Assembly: GCA_028871195.1 (NCBI GenBank)
Contig: JAGWNT010000004.1
Coordinates: 16,382-80,381, forward strand
Length of the DNA stretch: 64,000 bases
Direction of reading: 5' to 3'
From: REEB85 sp018971455
GTDB taxonomy: Bacteria; Pseudomonadota; Alphaproteobacteria; Acetobacterales; Acetobacteraceae
Below the pieces are notes generated by a model, which did not search any database, was not told the DNA's origin, and was given only the letters and a program-made list of their open reading frames with translations. Below, piece after piece: positions 27,647 through 35,238 of the stretch. Both the position numbers and the translations under genes were made by a program. Position 1 is the first letter of the stretch. Every line of letters starts with the position of its first letter.

Positions 27647-29266
27647 ATGAACAAGTACGAGCTGCCGAAGAACGCGGCGAACCACGCCATGCTCTCGCCG
27701 CTGAGCTTCCTGGCGCGCAGTGCGGCGATCTTTCCCGACCGGTTGGCCGTGGTGCACGGCGCGCAGCGCTTCACCTGGCGGCAGACCGCCGAGCGCTGCC
27801 GGCGCCTCGGCTCGGCGCTGGCGCGCCATGGCGTGGGCGCCGGCGACACGGTGGCGCTGATGGCGCCCAACGTGCCGGCGGCCTTCGAGGCGCATTTCGG
27901 CGTGGCGATGGCCGGTGCCGTGGTCAATCCGCTCAATTACCGGCTCGACGCCGCGACCATCGCCTTCATCCTCGCCCATGGCGAGGCCCGAATCCTGATC
28001 ACCGACCGCGAGTTCTCGGCCACCATCGAGGCGGCGCTGGCGATGATGGAGCCGGCGCGGCGGCCCTTCGTCATCGACATCGATGACGATCTGGCGCCCC
28101 CGGGCAAGCGGCTCGGCAGCATCGGCTACGAGGCGTTCGTCGCCGGGGGCGATCCGGAATTTCCCATCACCCTGCCGCCGGATGAGTGGGACGCCATCGC
28201 GCTCAGCTACACCTCCGGCACCACCGGGAACCCCAAGGGGGTGGTGACGCATCATCGCGGCGCCCATCTGAACGCGCTGGCCAACGTCGTCACCTGGGGC
28301 ATGACCCCCCACCCGGTCTATCTGTGGACGCTGCCGATGTTCCATGCCAGCGGCTGGTGTTTCCAGTGGACGGTGACGGCGCTGGCCGGCACCAATATCT
28401 GCCTGCGCCGCGTCGAGGCGGGGGCGATCCTGGCCACCATCGCGGCCGAAGGGGTGACGCATCTGTGCGGTGCGCCGATCGTCGTGAACATGCTTGCCCA
28501 GGCGCCCGAGGCGAGCTGGCCGAAGCTCGACCGCGTGCTGCGCATCATGACCGCCGGGGCGCCGCCGCCGGCCGCGGTGATCGAGGCGATCGAGCGGCAC
28601 GGCGTGGACGTCACGCATGTCTACGGCCTCACCGAGACCTACGGGCCGGTGACGGTCTGCGCGCCGCAGGCCGGCTGGGAGGCGCTTTCGCCGGCCGAGC
28701 GGGCCGAGTTGAAGGCGCGCCAGGGCGTGCCCTACCCGTCGCTCGACGGCCTCATCGTCGCCGACCCGAGGACGCTCGCCCCGGTGCCGCGCGACGGCGC
28801 CACCATGGGCGAGGTGCTGATGCGCGGGAACGCGGTGATGAAGGGCTACCTCAAGAATCCCGCCGCCACCGACGAGGCCTTCGCCGGCGGCTGGTTCCAC
28901 ACCGGCGATCTCGGCGTGTGGCACCCGGACGGCTATATCGACCTCAAGGACCGCAGCAAGGACATCATCATCTCGGGCGGCGAGAACATCTCGACCATCG
29001 AGGTCGAGAGCGTGCTCTACCGCCACCCCGCCGTGCTGGAAGCCGCGGTGGTGGCGCGGCCGGACGCGAAATGGGGCGAGACGCCCTGCGCCTTCATCAC
29101 CCTCAAACCCGGGGCCGAGGCGACGGAGAGCGAGGTCATCGCGTTCTGCCGCGCCAACCTCGCCGGCTTCAAGGTGCCGCGCACGGTGGTGTTCGGGCCG
29201 CTGCCCAAGACCTCGACCGGAAAGATGCAGAAATTCCTCCTGCGCGAGCAGGCCCGCGCGCTGTAG
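27647..29266 (+). CDS. AMP-forming acyl-CoA synthetase (medium-chain/DmdB-like)
   Basis: Adenylate-forming enzyme of 539 residues that activates a carboxylic acid to its CoA thioester. Motifs are the P-loop SYTSGTTGNPKGVV (about residue 185), HVYGLTETYGPVTVC, the hinge-region segment YIDLKDRSKDIIISGGEN and the C-terminal catalytic Lys in PKTSTGKMQKF. Its overall pattern is that of long/medium-chain fatty-acyl-CoA synthases and of DmdB methylmercaptopropionyl-CoA ligases; no dmdA or dmdC is nearby, so substrate is open. The start at 27647 follows a strong GGAGGAGG site. Confidence 0.9.
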   Translation: MNKYELPKNAANHAMLSPLSFLARSAAIFPDRLAVVHGAQRFTWRQTAERCRRLGSALARHGVGAGDTVALMAPNVPAAFEAHFGVAMAGAVVNPLNYRLDAATIAFILAHGEARILITDREFSATIEAALAMMEPARRPFVIDIDDDLAPPGKRLGSIGYEAFVAGGDPEFPITLPPDEWDAIALSYTSGTTGNPKGVVTHHRGAHLNALANVVTWGMTPHPVYLWTLPMFHASGWCFQWTVTALAGTNICLRRVEAGAILATIAAEGVTHLCGAPIVVNMLAQAPEASWPKLDRVLRIMTAGAPPPAAVIEAIERHGVDVTHVYGLTETYGPVTVCAPQAGWEALSPAERAELKARQGVPYPSLDGLIVADPRTLAPVPRDGATMGEVLMRGNAVMKGYLKNPAATDEAFAGGWFHTGDLGVWHPDGYIDLKDRSKDIIISGGENISTIEVESVLYRHPAVLEAAVVARPDAKWGETPCAFITLKPGAEATESEVIAFCRANLAGFKVPRTVVFGPLPKTSTGKMQKFLLREQARAL

Positions 29267-29285
29267 GGCGGGGCGGTGGGCGGGG
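29266..29285 (+). other. G-quadruplex-type motif at the end of the acyl-CoA synthetase gene
   Basis: Four runs of three or four G with loops of 1, 4 and 1 bases, beginning in the last base of the stop codon and formed by a direct duplication of GGGCGGGGCGGT. In GC-rich DNA such motifs can be chance. Confidence 0.5.
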
Positions 29286-29291
29286 CGGTTT

Positions 29292-29320
29292 TTGCGTCAT
29301 TCGTAAATCTTTCATATAGC
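29292..29320 (+). promoter_or_regulatory. possible promoter of the TauE/SafE gene
   Basis: TTGCGT at 29292-29297 and TATAGC at 29315-29320 are separated by 17 bases, in one of the few AT-rich pockets of the window, just upstream of the ATG at 29329. Prediction only. Confidence 0.35.
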
Positions 29321-29328
29321 CGAGGGCC

Positions 29329-30111
29329 ATGAACATTCTGCAGGACATCCTGGCCCTCGCATCCGGTGGGCTGGTCGGCTTCTCGCTCGGCCTCATCGGC
29401 GGCGGCGGGTCCATTCTGGCGCTGCCGCTGCTGCTCTACGTGGTGGGGGTGAAGAACCCGCATCTGGCCATCGGCACCAGCGCGCTCGCCGTGGCGGTCA
29501 ACGCCTTCGCCAATCTCCTGCCGCATGCCCGGGCCGGGAATGTGCGCTGGCCGAGCGCGCTGATCTTCGCGGCCATGGGGGCTGCCGGGGCGCTGATGGG
29601 ATCGACCTTCGGCAAGCATTTCGACGGCCAGCGCCTGCTGTTCCTGTTCGCGCTGCTGATGATCGTCATCGCCCTGCTCATGCTGCGGCCGCGCCGCGTG
29701 GTGGCGGGCGAGCGGCAGGCCCTCACCGGCCGATCGGCGCTCAAGCTGGCCGTGGTCGGGCTGGCCGCCGGCGAGGTGGCGGGGTTCTTCGGCATCGGCG
29801 GCGGCTTCCTGATCGTGCCGGGGCTGATCCTGGCCTCCGGCATGGCGACCATCGAGGCGATCGGCTCATCCCTGGTCGCGGTCGGCAGCTTCGGCATGAC
29901 CACGGCGGTGAATTATGCGGTCTCCGGGCTTGTGGACTGGCCGGTCGCCGCCCTGTTCATCGCCGGCGGGGTGGGCGGCGGCTGGCTGGGCGCGGCGATG
30001 GCCCGGCACCTGTCCAAGAGCCGGGCGGCGCTCAACCGCGTCTTCGCCGGCGTGGTGATCACCGTGGCGCTCTACATGCTCGCCCACAGCTTCGGCCTGC
30101 TGGCGAGCTGA
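29329..30111 (+). CDS. TauE/SafE family membrane permease
   Basis: Integral membrane protein of 260 residues with about eight hydrophobic segments in two related halves. The family repeat signatures are GFSLGLIGGGGSILALPLL near the N-terminus and GEVAGFFGIGGGFLIVPGLIL in the second half. Members export sulfite, sulfoacetate or other small organic sulfur anions, or are of unknown substrate. It is convergent with the OsmC gene. Linkage to an SqrR-like regulator about 3.5 kb away is suggestive but not proof of a sulfur role. Confidence 0.9.
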   Translation: MNILQDILALASGGLVGFSLGLIGGGGSILALPLLLYVVGVKNPHLAIGTSALAVAVNAFANLLPHARAGNVRWPSALIFAAMGAAGALMGSTFGKHFDGQRLLFLFALLMIVIALLMLRPRRVVAGERQALTGRSALKLAVVGLAAGEVAGFFGIGGGFLIVPGLILASGMATIEAIGSSLVAVGSFGMTTAVNYAVSGLVDWPVAALFIAGGVGGGWLGAAMARHLSKSRAALNRVFAGVVITVALYMLAHSFGLLAS

Positions 30112-30117
30112 GCGGGC

Positions 30118-30531
30118 TCACGCCAGCTCGGAGATCACCTCGTTGCCGCGCTTGAGCGTCTGACTGACCGGGCATTTCTCGGCGATCGCCAGCAGGCGGG
30201 CACGCTGGCCGTCGTCGAGCGCGCCGGCCACGGTGATGCGGCGGGTGAAGCGGTCGATCTTGCCCCCGGCCGGGCCGGTCACCATCTCATGGCCGACTTC
30301 CACCGTCAGCTGGTCGATCTTCCAGCCATGCCGGGCGGCATACATGCGCAGCGTGATCGCCGTGCAGGCGCCGAGCGCCCCCTGCACCAGCTCGTGCGGG
30401 TTGGGCGCGCTGTCCAGGCCGCCAAGCTCGGTCGGCTCATCAGCCAGCAGGCGATGCTGCCGCACCGCGATATCCTGGCCGTAGGGGACGTTCGCGTTGC
30501 CGCTGACCAGCGCCACCGCCTCCACGCTCAC
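30118..30531 (-). CDS. OsmC family protein
   Basis: A 137-residue thiol peroxidase-like protein with both redox cysteines: LGACTAITLRMYAARHGW (about residue 55) and EKCPVSQTLKRG near the end. It starts at a GTG overlapping the stop of the HMA-domain gene by 4 bases (GTGA), so it is translationally coupled to a copper chaperone. A role in removing copper-generated organic peroxides is inferred from this context and its CueR-type promoter. Confidence 0.87.
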   Translation of the reverse strand: MSVEAVALVSGNANVPYGQDIAVRQHRLLADEPTELGGLDSAPNPHELVQGALGACTAITLRMYAARHGWKIDQLTVEVGHEMVTGPAGGKIDRFTRRITVAGALDDGQRARLLAIAEKCPVSQTLKRGNEVISELA

Positions 30532-30746
30532 GCGCGGGTCTCCGGCGTTGCGGCCGGTTGCGGGGTGAATCCGGCCTCGCGCAGGCTGGCCGCCAGCGCC
30601 GCGTCGCTCGCCTTGGCGGTCACCCGCACCCGGTGGGTTTGCAGGTCGGCCTCCACCGTGCCGGCCGGATCGAGCGCCCTGACGGCGTTGGTCACCGCCT
30701 TCACGCAGCCGCCGCAGGTCATGTCGGGGATAAGGAATTCGGTCAT
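30528..30746 (-). CDS. HMA-domain copper chaperone (CopZ-like)
   Basis: A 72-residue ferredoxin-fold metallochaperone with the metal site MTCGGCVKAV near residue 10 and the HMA ending AASLREAGFTP. The ATG at 30746 has a GGGAG site; a GTG one codon upstream is less likely. It is expressed away from copA under its own CueR-type operator and presumably hands Cu(I) to the CopA ATPase. Confidence 0.88.
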   Translation of the reverse strand: MTEFLIPDMTCGGCVKAVTNAVRALDPAGTVEADLQTHRVRVTAKASDAALAASLREAGFTPQPAATPETRA

Positions 30747-30794
30747 CACTGGCTCCCGGGCCGCATCGTGGAATCGTCAAGGCGCGACAGGCTG

Positions 30795-30821
30795 AACCCT
30801 GCCATGATGGCAATGTCAAGC
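30795..30821 (-). promoter_or_regulatory. CueR-type operator/promoter for the HMA-OsmC pair
   Basis: Read on the minus strand it is GCTTGACATTGCC followed by ATCATGGCAGGG, with a -35 TTGACA and an imperfect dyad in a long spacer, as at MerR-family promoters. It aligns base for base with the copA-side site at 30831-30857. The -10 is weak. Confidence 0.7.
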
Positions 30822-30830
30822 GGCGTCGAG

Positions 30831-30857
30831 GCTTGACCTTCCCATGATGGCAAGGCC
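30831..30857 (+). promoter_or_regulatory. CueR-type operator/promoter for copA-cueR
   Basis: GCTTGACCTTCCC followed by ATGATGGCAAGGCC: a TTGACC -35 with a CCTT...AAGG dyad spanning the spacer, the usual copA layout under CueR. It faces away from the matching site 9 bases to its left. The spacer to a weak -10 would be about 19 bases. Confidence 0.75.
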
Positions 30858-30890
30858 CACATGGGGTGTCGCACACGGAAGACCAGGCCG

Positions 30891-33122
30891 ATGGACCAGA
30901 TGGTACGGGACGAACCGCGCGAGGCGCCGGGGGCGGCGGGCCGGCAGATCACGCTCGATATCGAGGGCATGACCTGCGCCTCCTGTGTGGCGCGGGTGGA
31001 GAAGGCCCTGACGCGCGTGCCGGGGGTGGCGGGTGCCGATGTCAATCTCGCCACCGAGCGGGCGCGGGTCGCGCTGGCGGCGCCGGTGGCGATGGCGGAT
31101 CTGCTCGCCGCCGTAGAGCGCGCCGGCTACAGCGCGCACGAAATCATGCCGGATGTCGTGCCGGCTACCAGGCCGGCCTCGCGGCGCGAGAGCCTGCATC
31201 TGATCGCGGCCATCGTGCTGACGCTGCCGCTGGCGCTGCCGATGATGCTGGCGCCGTTCGGCCGGCACGTCGCACTGTCCGGCTGGGTGCAGCTCGCCCT
31301 GGCCTCGCTGGTGCAGTTCTGGCTTGGCGCGCGCTTCTATGTCGCCGGCTGGCGCGCGCTGCGTGCCGGGGCCGGCAACATGGACCTGTTGGTGGCGCTC
31401 GGCACATCGGCGGCCTACGGGCTTAGCCTCTATCTTCTGCTTGCGCCGCCGGTGGTCATGGAAAGCGGCATGCAGCCGCTCTATTTCGAGGCCTCCTCGG
31501 TGGTGATCACCCTGGTGCTGCTCGGCAAGTTTCTCGAGGCCCGCGCCCGCCGGCAGACCGCCTCGGCGATTGCCGCCCTGGCCGCCCTGCGCCCGGAAAC
31601 CGCCCGCGTGCTGCGGGACGGCGAGGAGCGGGAGATCCCGATCGCCCGGCTGCGCGTCGGCGACCATCTGGCCGTCCGTCCGGGCGAGCGCATCGCCGCC
31701 GATGGCCGCGTCATCGAGGGGAGCAGCGCGGTCGATGAATCGCTGCTGACCGGCGAAAGCATGCCGGCCGAGAAGGGGCAGGGGGCGCGCGTCATCGGCG
31801 GCGCGGTGAACGGGCAGGGGCGGCTGGTGGTCGAGGTCACCGCCACCGGCACGCAGAGCGTGCTGGCGCGCATGATCCGCCTGGTCGAGGACGCACAGGC
31901 CACCAAGGCGCCGATCCAGCGCCTCGTCGATCGGGTGAGTGCCATTTTCGTGCCGGTCGTGCTCGGGCTCGCGGCGCTGACCCTGGGCGGCTGGCTGATC
32001 GCCGGCGCCCCGGCGCAGGTGGCGATCCTCGACGCCGTTGCGGTGCTGGTCATCGCCTGCCCTTGCGCCCTCGGCCTCGCGACCCCGACCGCCATCATGG
32101 CCGGCACCGGCGTGGCCGCGCGCCACGGCATCCTGATCCGCGACGCGGTGGCGCTGGAGCGCGCCCATGCCGCGACGGTCGTGGTGTTCGACAAGACCGG
32201 CACGCTGACCGAGGGGCGCCCGCGCCTGGTCGGCATGGCGGGCGGGGACGGCGCGGACCTGCTGCGGCTGGCCGCGGCCGTCCAGCAGGGCAGCGAGCAC
32301 CCGCTGGCGCGCGCGGTGGTCGAAGCGGCGGCGGCCCAGGGCGTGGCGGTGCCGCCGGCCAGCGAGATGCGCGCCTTGCCCGGCCGCGGCGTGCAGGCGC
32401 TCGTCGAGGGGCGCCATTTGCTGCTCGCCAGCCCGCGCGCCATCGCGGAGGCTGGCTTCGCGCCCGGCGCCCTCGCCGAGGCGGCCGCATGGCAAGGCGA
32501 GGGGCGCAGCCTCGCCTGGCTCGCCGAGACGGCGCCGCAACGCCGCGTGCTCGGCCTGCTCGCCTTCGCCGATACGCCAAAGCCGGGGGCGGCCGCGGCC
32601 GTCGCGCGGCTGCACCGCGCCGGGTTACGCACCGTGCTGCTGAGCGGGGACAACCGCGCCAGCGCGGAGGCGGTCGGTCGCGCCCTCGGCATCGGGACGG
32701 TGATCGCCGAGGTGCTTCCGGCGGACAAGGCGGCACGGATCGCGGCGCTGCACGAGGCGGGCGACATCGTCGCCATGGTGGGCGACGGCATCAACGATGC
32801 GCCCGCCCTGGCGGCGGCCGACATCGGCATGGCCATGGCGACCGGCACCGACATCGCCATGCAGGCGGCCGGGGTGACGCTGATGCGTGGCGATCCCGCG
32901 CTGGTCGCCGAGGCGATCGCGATCTCGCGCCGCACCACCGCGACCATCCGCCGCGGCCTGTTCTGGGCCTTCGTCTACAATCTCATCGGCATCCCGCTGG
33001 CCGCCTTCGGCCTGCTCAGCCCGACCATCGCCGGCGGCGCCATGGCGCTGTCCTCGGTCAGCGTCGTGCTGAACGCGCTGACCCTGCGCCGGTGGCGGGC
33101 GGAGGGGGGAGCGGGAGCATGA
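30891..33122 (+). CDS. copA: copper-exporting P1B-type ATPase
   Basis: Inner-membrane Cu(I) export ATPase of 743 residues. One N-terminal HMA domain with GMTCASC (about residue 25) is followed by about eight membrane segments. The P1B-1 metal site CPC lies in IACPCALGLATPT. Other motifs are the actuator LTGES, phosphorylation DKTGTLTEG and hinge GDGINDAPALAAADIG. The start at 30891 (MDQMV) is the best of several in-frame starts; none has a strong ribosome site. The stop overlaps the cueR ATG by 4 bases. Confidence 0.93.
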   Translation: MDQMVRDEPREAPGAAGRQITLDIEGMTCASCVARVEKALTRVPGVAGADVNLATERARVALAAPVAMADLLAAVERAGYSAHEIMPDVVPATRPASRRESLHLIAAIVLTLPLALPMMLAPFGRHVALSGWVQLALASLVQFWLGARFYVAGWRALRAGAGNMDLLVALGTSAAYGLSLYLLLAPPVVMESGMQPLYFEASSVVITLVLLGKFLEARARRQTASAIAALAALRPETARVLRDGEEREIPIARLRVGDHLAVRPGERIAADGRVIEGSSAVDESLLTGESMPAEKGQGARVIGGAVNGQGRLVVEVTATGTQSVLARMIRLVEDAQATKAPIQRLVDRVSAIFVPVVLGLAALTLGGWLIAGAPAQVAILDAVAVLVIACPCALGLATPTAIMAGTGVAARHGILIRDAVALERAHAATVVVFDKTGTLTEGRPRLVGMAGGDGADLLRLAAAVQQGSEHPLARAVVEAAAAQGVAVPPASEMRALPGRGVQALVEGRHLLLASPRAIAEAGFAPGALAEAAAWQGEGRSLAWLAETAPQRRVLGLLAFADTPKPGAAAAVARLHRAGLRTVLLSGDNRASAEAVGRALGIGTVIAEVLPADKAARIAALHEAGDIVAMVGDGINDAPALAAADIGMAMATGTDIAMQAAGVTLMRGDPALVAEAIAISRRTTATIRRGLFWAFVYNLIGIPLAAFGLLSPTIAGGAMALSSVSVVLNALTLRRWRAEGGAGA

Positions 33123-33508
33123 ATATCGGCGCCGCGGCCGCGGCTTCCGGCGTGTCCGCCAAGATGATCCGCCATTACGAGGCGACCGGGCTGATCGCGC
33201 CCCCGGCGCGCTCGGCGGCCGGCTACCGCCATTACGATCCGCGCGACGTGCACACGCTGCGCTTCATTCGCCGGGCGCGCGACCTCGGCTTCTCGCTGCC
33301 CGAGATCGCGCGCCTGCTCGCCCTGTGGCACGACCAGGGCCGGCCGAGCGCCGAGGTCAAGGCGCTGGCGCTGCATCATGTCGCGGCCCTCGAGGCCAAG
33401 GCGGCCGCCCTGCAGGCGATGAGCCGTACGCTGCGCCGCCTGGCCGAGCATTGCCACGGGGATGCGCGGCCCGACTGCCCGATCCTGGATGAGCTGGCCG
33501 CGCCCTGA
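33119..33508 (+). CDS. cueR: copper-responsive MerR-family regulator
   Basis: A 129-residue activator. The N-terminal helix-turn-helix (MNIGAAAAASGVSAKMIRHYE) and wing RSAAGYRHYDPRDVHTL are typical. The dimerisation helix is followed by the CueR metal loop, two Cys separated by seven residues (CHGDARPDC), which sets it apart from mercury or redox MerR proteins. Coupled to copA, and presumably acting on the two operators upstream. Confidence 0.9.
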   Translation: MNIGAAAAASGVSAKMIRHYEATGLIAPPARSAAGYRHYDPRDVHTLRFIRRARDLGFSLPEIARLLALWHDQGRPSAEVKALALHHVAALEAKAAALQAMSRTLRRLAEHCHGDARPDCPILDELAAP

Positions 33509-33609
33509 TTGCCGCCGAACGGCGGCAGATGATTGCGATTGCGGCGCGAGGGGCAGTCCTGTATCTCACGCTGGTATTTCACGCGAGCGGGAAGAAGGGC
33601 GCGCGCAAG

Positions 33610-33987
33610 ATGAGCGAGATGGTTGCCGAGCCGGCGCGAACGGCCGATGAGCTGGAGGCCCACGCGGCGGAGGCGGAGTCATTCCTGCGCTCCATCGCCA
33701 ACCGCCACCGGCTGATGGTGCTGTGCTCGCTGATCGAGGGCGAGATACCGGCCGGCGAGCTGAGCCGCCGTCTCGGCCTGACCCAGTCCAACCTCTCCCG
33801 CCATCTGGCGACGCTGCGCGAGGAGGGGCTGGTCGCCACCCGGCGCGAGGCGACGACCATTCACTACCGCATTGCCTCCGACCGCGTGCAGACGGTGCTG
33901 GAGATGCTCTACGCGATGTTCTGTGCCGTGCCGCCGCCGCCGCCGGCCAGGGTCAGCCGGGCAGCACCTCGACCGCGACCGCGGTGA
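33610..33987 (+). CDS. ArsR-family repressor with SqrR/BigR-type cysteine pair
   Basis: A 125-residue winged-helix regulator (ELSRRLGLTQSNLSRHLATLREEGLVATRREATTIHYRI-type core, about residues 45-90). Cys in LMVLCSL and Cys in YAMFC are exactly 66 residues apart, matching the spacing recalled for the persulfide-sensing pair of SqrR and BigR (Cys41/Cys107, Cys42/Cys108). The metal-binding ELCVCD motif of ArsR/SmtB sensors is absent. The ATG at 33610 was chosen; an ORF extension upstream looks non-coding. The tail is Pro/Arg-rich and overlaps the convergent pppA gene by 35 bases. Confidence 0.8.
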   Translation: MSEMVAEPARTADELEAHAAEAESFLRSIANRHRLMVLCSLIEGEIPAGELSRRLGLTQSNLSRHLATLREEGLVATRREATTIHYRIASDRVQTVLEMLYAMFCAVPPPPPARVSRAAPRPRPR

Positions 33988-34675
33988 CGTTGTCGCGCAC
34001 ATTGTGCGCGAGCGCCGCATCGATCAGGCGCTCCGTCGGCTCGGCCTCGGCCGGGGTGGCCAGCAGCGCGGCGATGGCGGCTTCGTCCAGCGTCTTGCAC
34101 AGCCCGTCGCTGCACAACAGGAAACGATCACCTGGCGCGTAGCGGCTGATCACCTTGTCGAGCTCGAGAATGTCGCAATCGGCCCCGATGGCCCGCGTGA
34201 TGACATTGGCGCGTGGGTGGTTTTCCGCCTCCGCCGCGCTGATCGCGCCGGCATCGACCAGTTCCTGGACCAGCGAATGGTCGCGGCTGATCTGGGTGAG
34301 ATGCCCGTCGCGCAGCAGGTAGAGGCGTGAATCGCCGGCCCACAGGCAGGCGAAATGCGAATCCCGCGCGATCAGCACGACCACCGTCGAGGCGCTGATG
34401 TCATGCCCGCTCTCGGCCTCGCGCAGCGCCTCGTGGGCGGCGCTCATGCGGTTGCGCACTTCGGCGAGCATCGCCCCGGCGCCGAGCCCGCCGGGAATGG
34501 CGGAGAGCGCGTCGGCGATCATGCGCGAGGCAACCTCGCCGCGCGCGTGCCCGCCGGCACCGTCTGCCACCGCCCACAGGCCGATCTCCGGGCGGTTCAC
34601 GTAGGTGTCCTCGTTATGGGCGCGCACCGTGCCGACATGCGTCGTCGCCCAGGAGCGGAAATGCTCGCCCGTCAT
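33953..34675 (-). CDS. pppA: PP2C-type protein phosphatase of the type VI system
   Basis: Cytoplasmic serine/threonine phosphatase of 240 residues that counteracts the T6SS kinase by dephosphorylating Fha. PP2C motifs appear in order: RAHNEDTYVN, VADGAGGHARGEVAS, WAGDSRLYLLRDG, CSDGLCKTLD and VRDNVTAVAVEV, retaining the metal-binding aspartates. Last gene of the minus-strand T6SS operon; its ATG overlaps the tagF stop by 4 bases. Agrobacterium has a fused TagF-PppA, while here the two are separate but coupled. Confidence 0.92.
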   Translation of the reverse strand: MTGEHFRSWATTHVGTVRAHNEDTYVNRPEIGLWAVADGAGGHARGEVASRMIADALSAIPGGLGAGAMLAEVRNRMSAAHEALREAESGHDISASTVVVLIARDSHFACLWAGDSRLYLLRDGHLTQISRDHSLVQELVDAGAISAAEAENHPRANVITRAIGADCDILELDKVISRYAPGDRFLLCSDGLCKTLDEAAIAALLATPAEAEPTERLIDAALAHNVRDNVTAVAVEVLPG

Positions 34676-35238
34676 GACGCCTCCACCGGATCGTGCAGCA
34701 GGGTCGCGAAGCTCCGCGCATCCGGCAGGCCGCGCGTGGTGCGCCGTGTTGCGGCGACGTAGGGCGAGCCCGAACTCCACCAGATGGCCTGGTCCCCGCC
34801 ATCCGGAGGGGCGGCGATATCGCCCGGCGGCAGGCGCGCGAGCAGCGCCTCCGGCCCGAGATCCTGCTCCAGCGCGTCGAGCCCGGCCTGCTCCGCGCCG
34901 TCGAGCCACGCCTCGCCGGCGCGGGCCAGGCCCGTGGCGCCGGCGCCGGGCAGGATGCAGGCCAGCGTCAGGGGGAAATGCCGGCCGGCCTTGTCCACGC
35001 TCGGCATCCACAGCCCGAGCACGGCGTCGGGGCCGCAGGCGCCGTCGGGCAGGGCGAAGCGCCAGATCGGCGCCTCCATCCAGGCGGCGAGCCAGGCCTC
35101 GCCAAGGGCGGCGCGGCTGGCGGAGAGCCCGGCCTGCAGCCAGTCATCCCACGGATCGGTGAACGCGCGCGGCAGCCCGGCGCGCAGGAAGTCGCCGCGC
35201 GCCGGCAGCTTGCCGAAAAGGCCTACAGATGCGGGCAC
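34672..35238 (-). CDS. tagF: type VI secretion accessory protein TagF (ImpM family)
   Basis: A 188-residue post-translational repressor of T6SS assembly. Family marks are GLFGKLPARGDFLRAGLP at the N-terminus, WDDWLQAGLSASR, LGLWMPSVDKAGRHFPLTL and the ending IWWSSGSP. It starts at a GTG inside the end of tssM (16-base overlap), as needed to include the conserved GKLPARGDF segment. It ends overlapping pppA by 4 bases. Confidence 0.92.
   Translation of the reverse strand: MPASVGLFGKLPARGDFLRAGLPRAFTDPWDDWLQAGLSASRAALGEAWLAAWMEAPIWRFALPDGACGPDAVLGLWMPSVDKAGRHFPLTLACILPGAGATGLARAGEAWLDGAEQAGLDALEQDLGPEALLARLPPGDIAAPPDGGDQAIWWSSGSPYVAATRRTTRGLPDARSFATLLHDPVEAS

Noticed and set aside
25550..29026. 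A 1158-codon minus-strand frame opposite the aminotransferase, GST and acyl-CoA synthetase genes
   Set aside because: All three plus-strand genes carry conserved motifs and ribosome sites; the antisense frame shows none and is a by-product of high GC.
27647..29266. Acyl-CoA synthetase as DmdB of the DMSP demethylation pathway
   Set aside because: Sequence style fits, but no dmdA, dmdC or dmdD gene is in the window, so the specific name is not justified.
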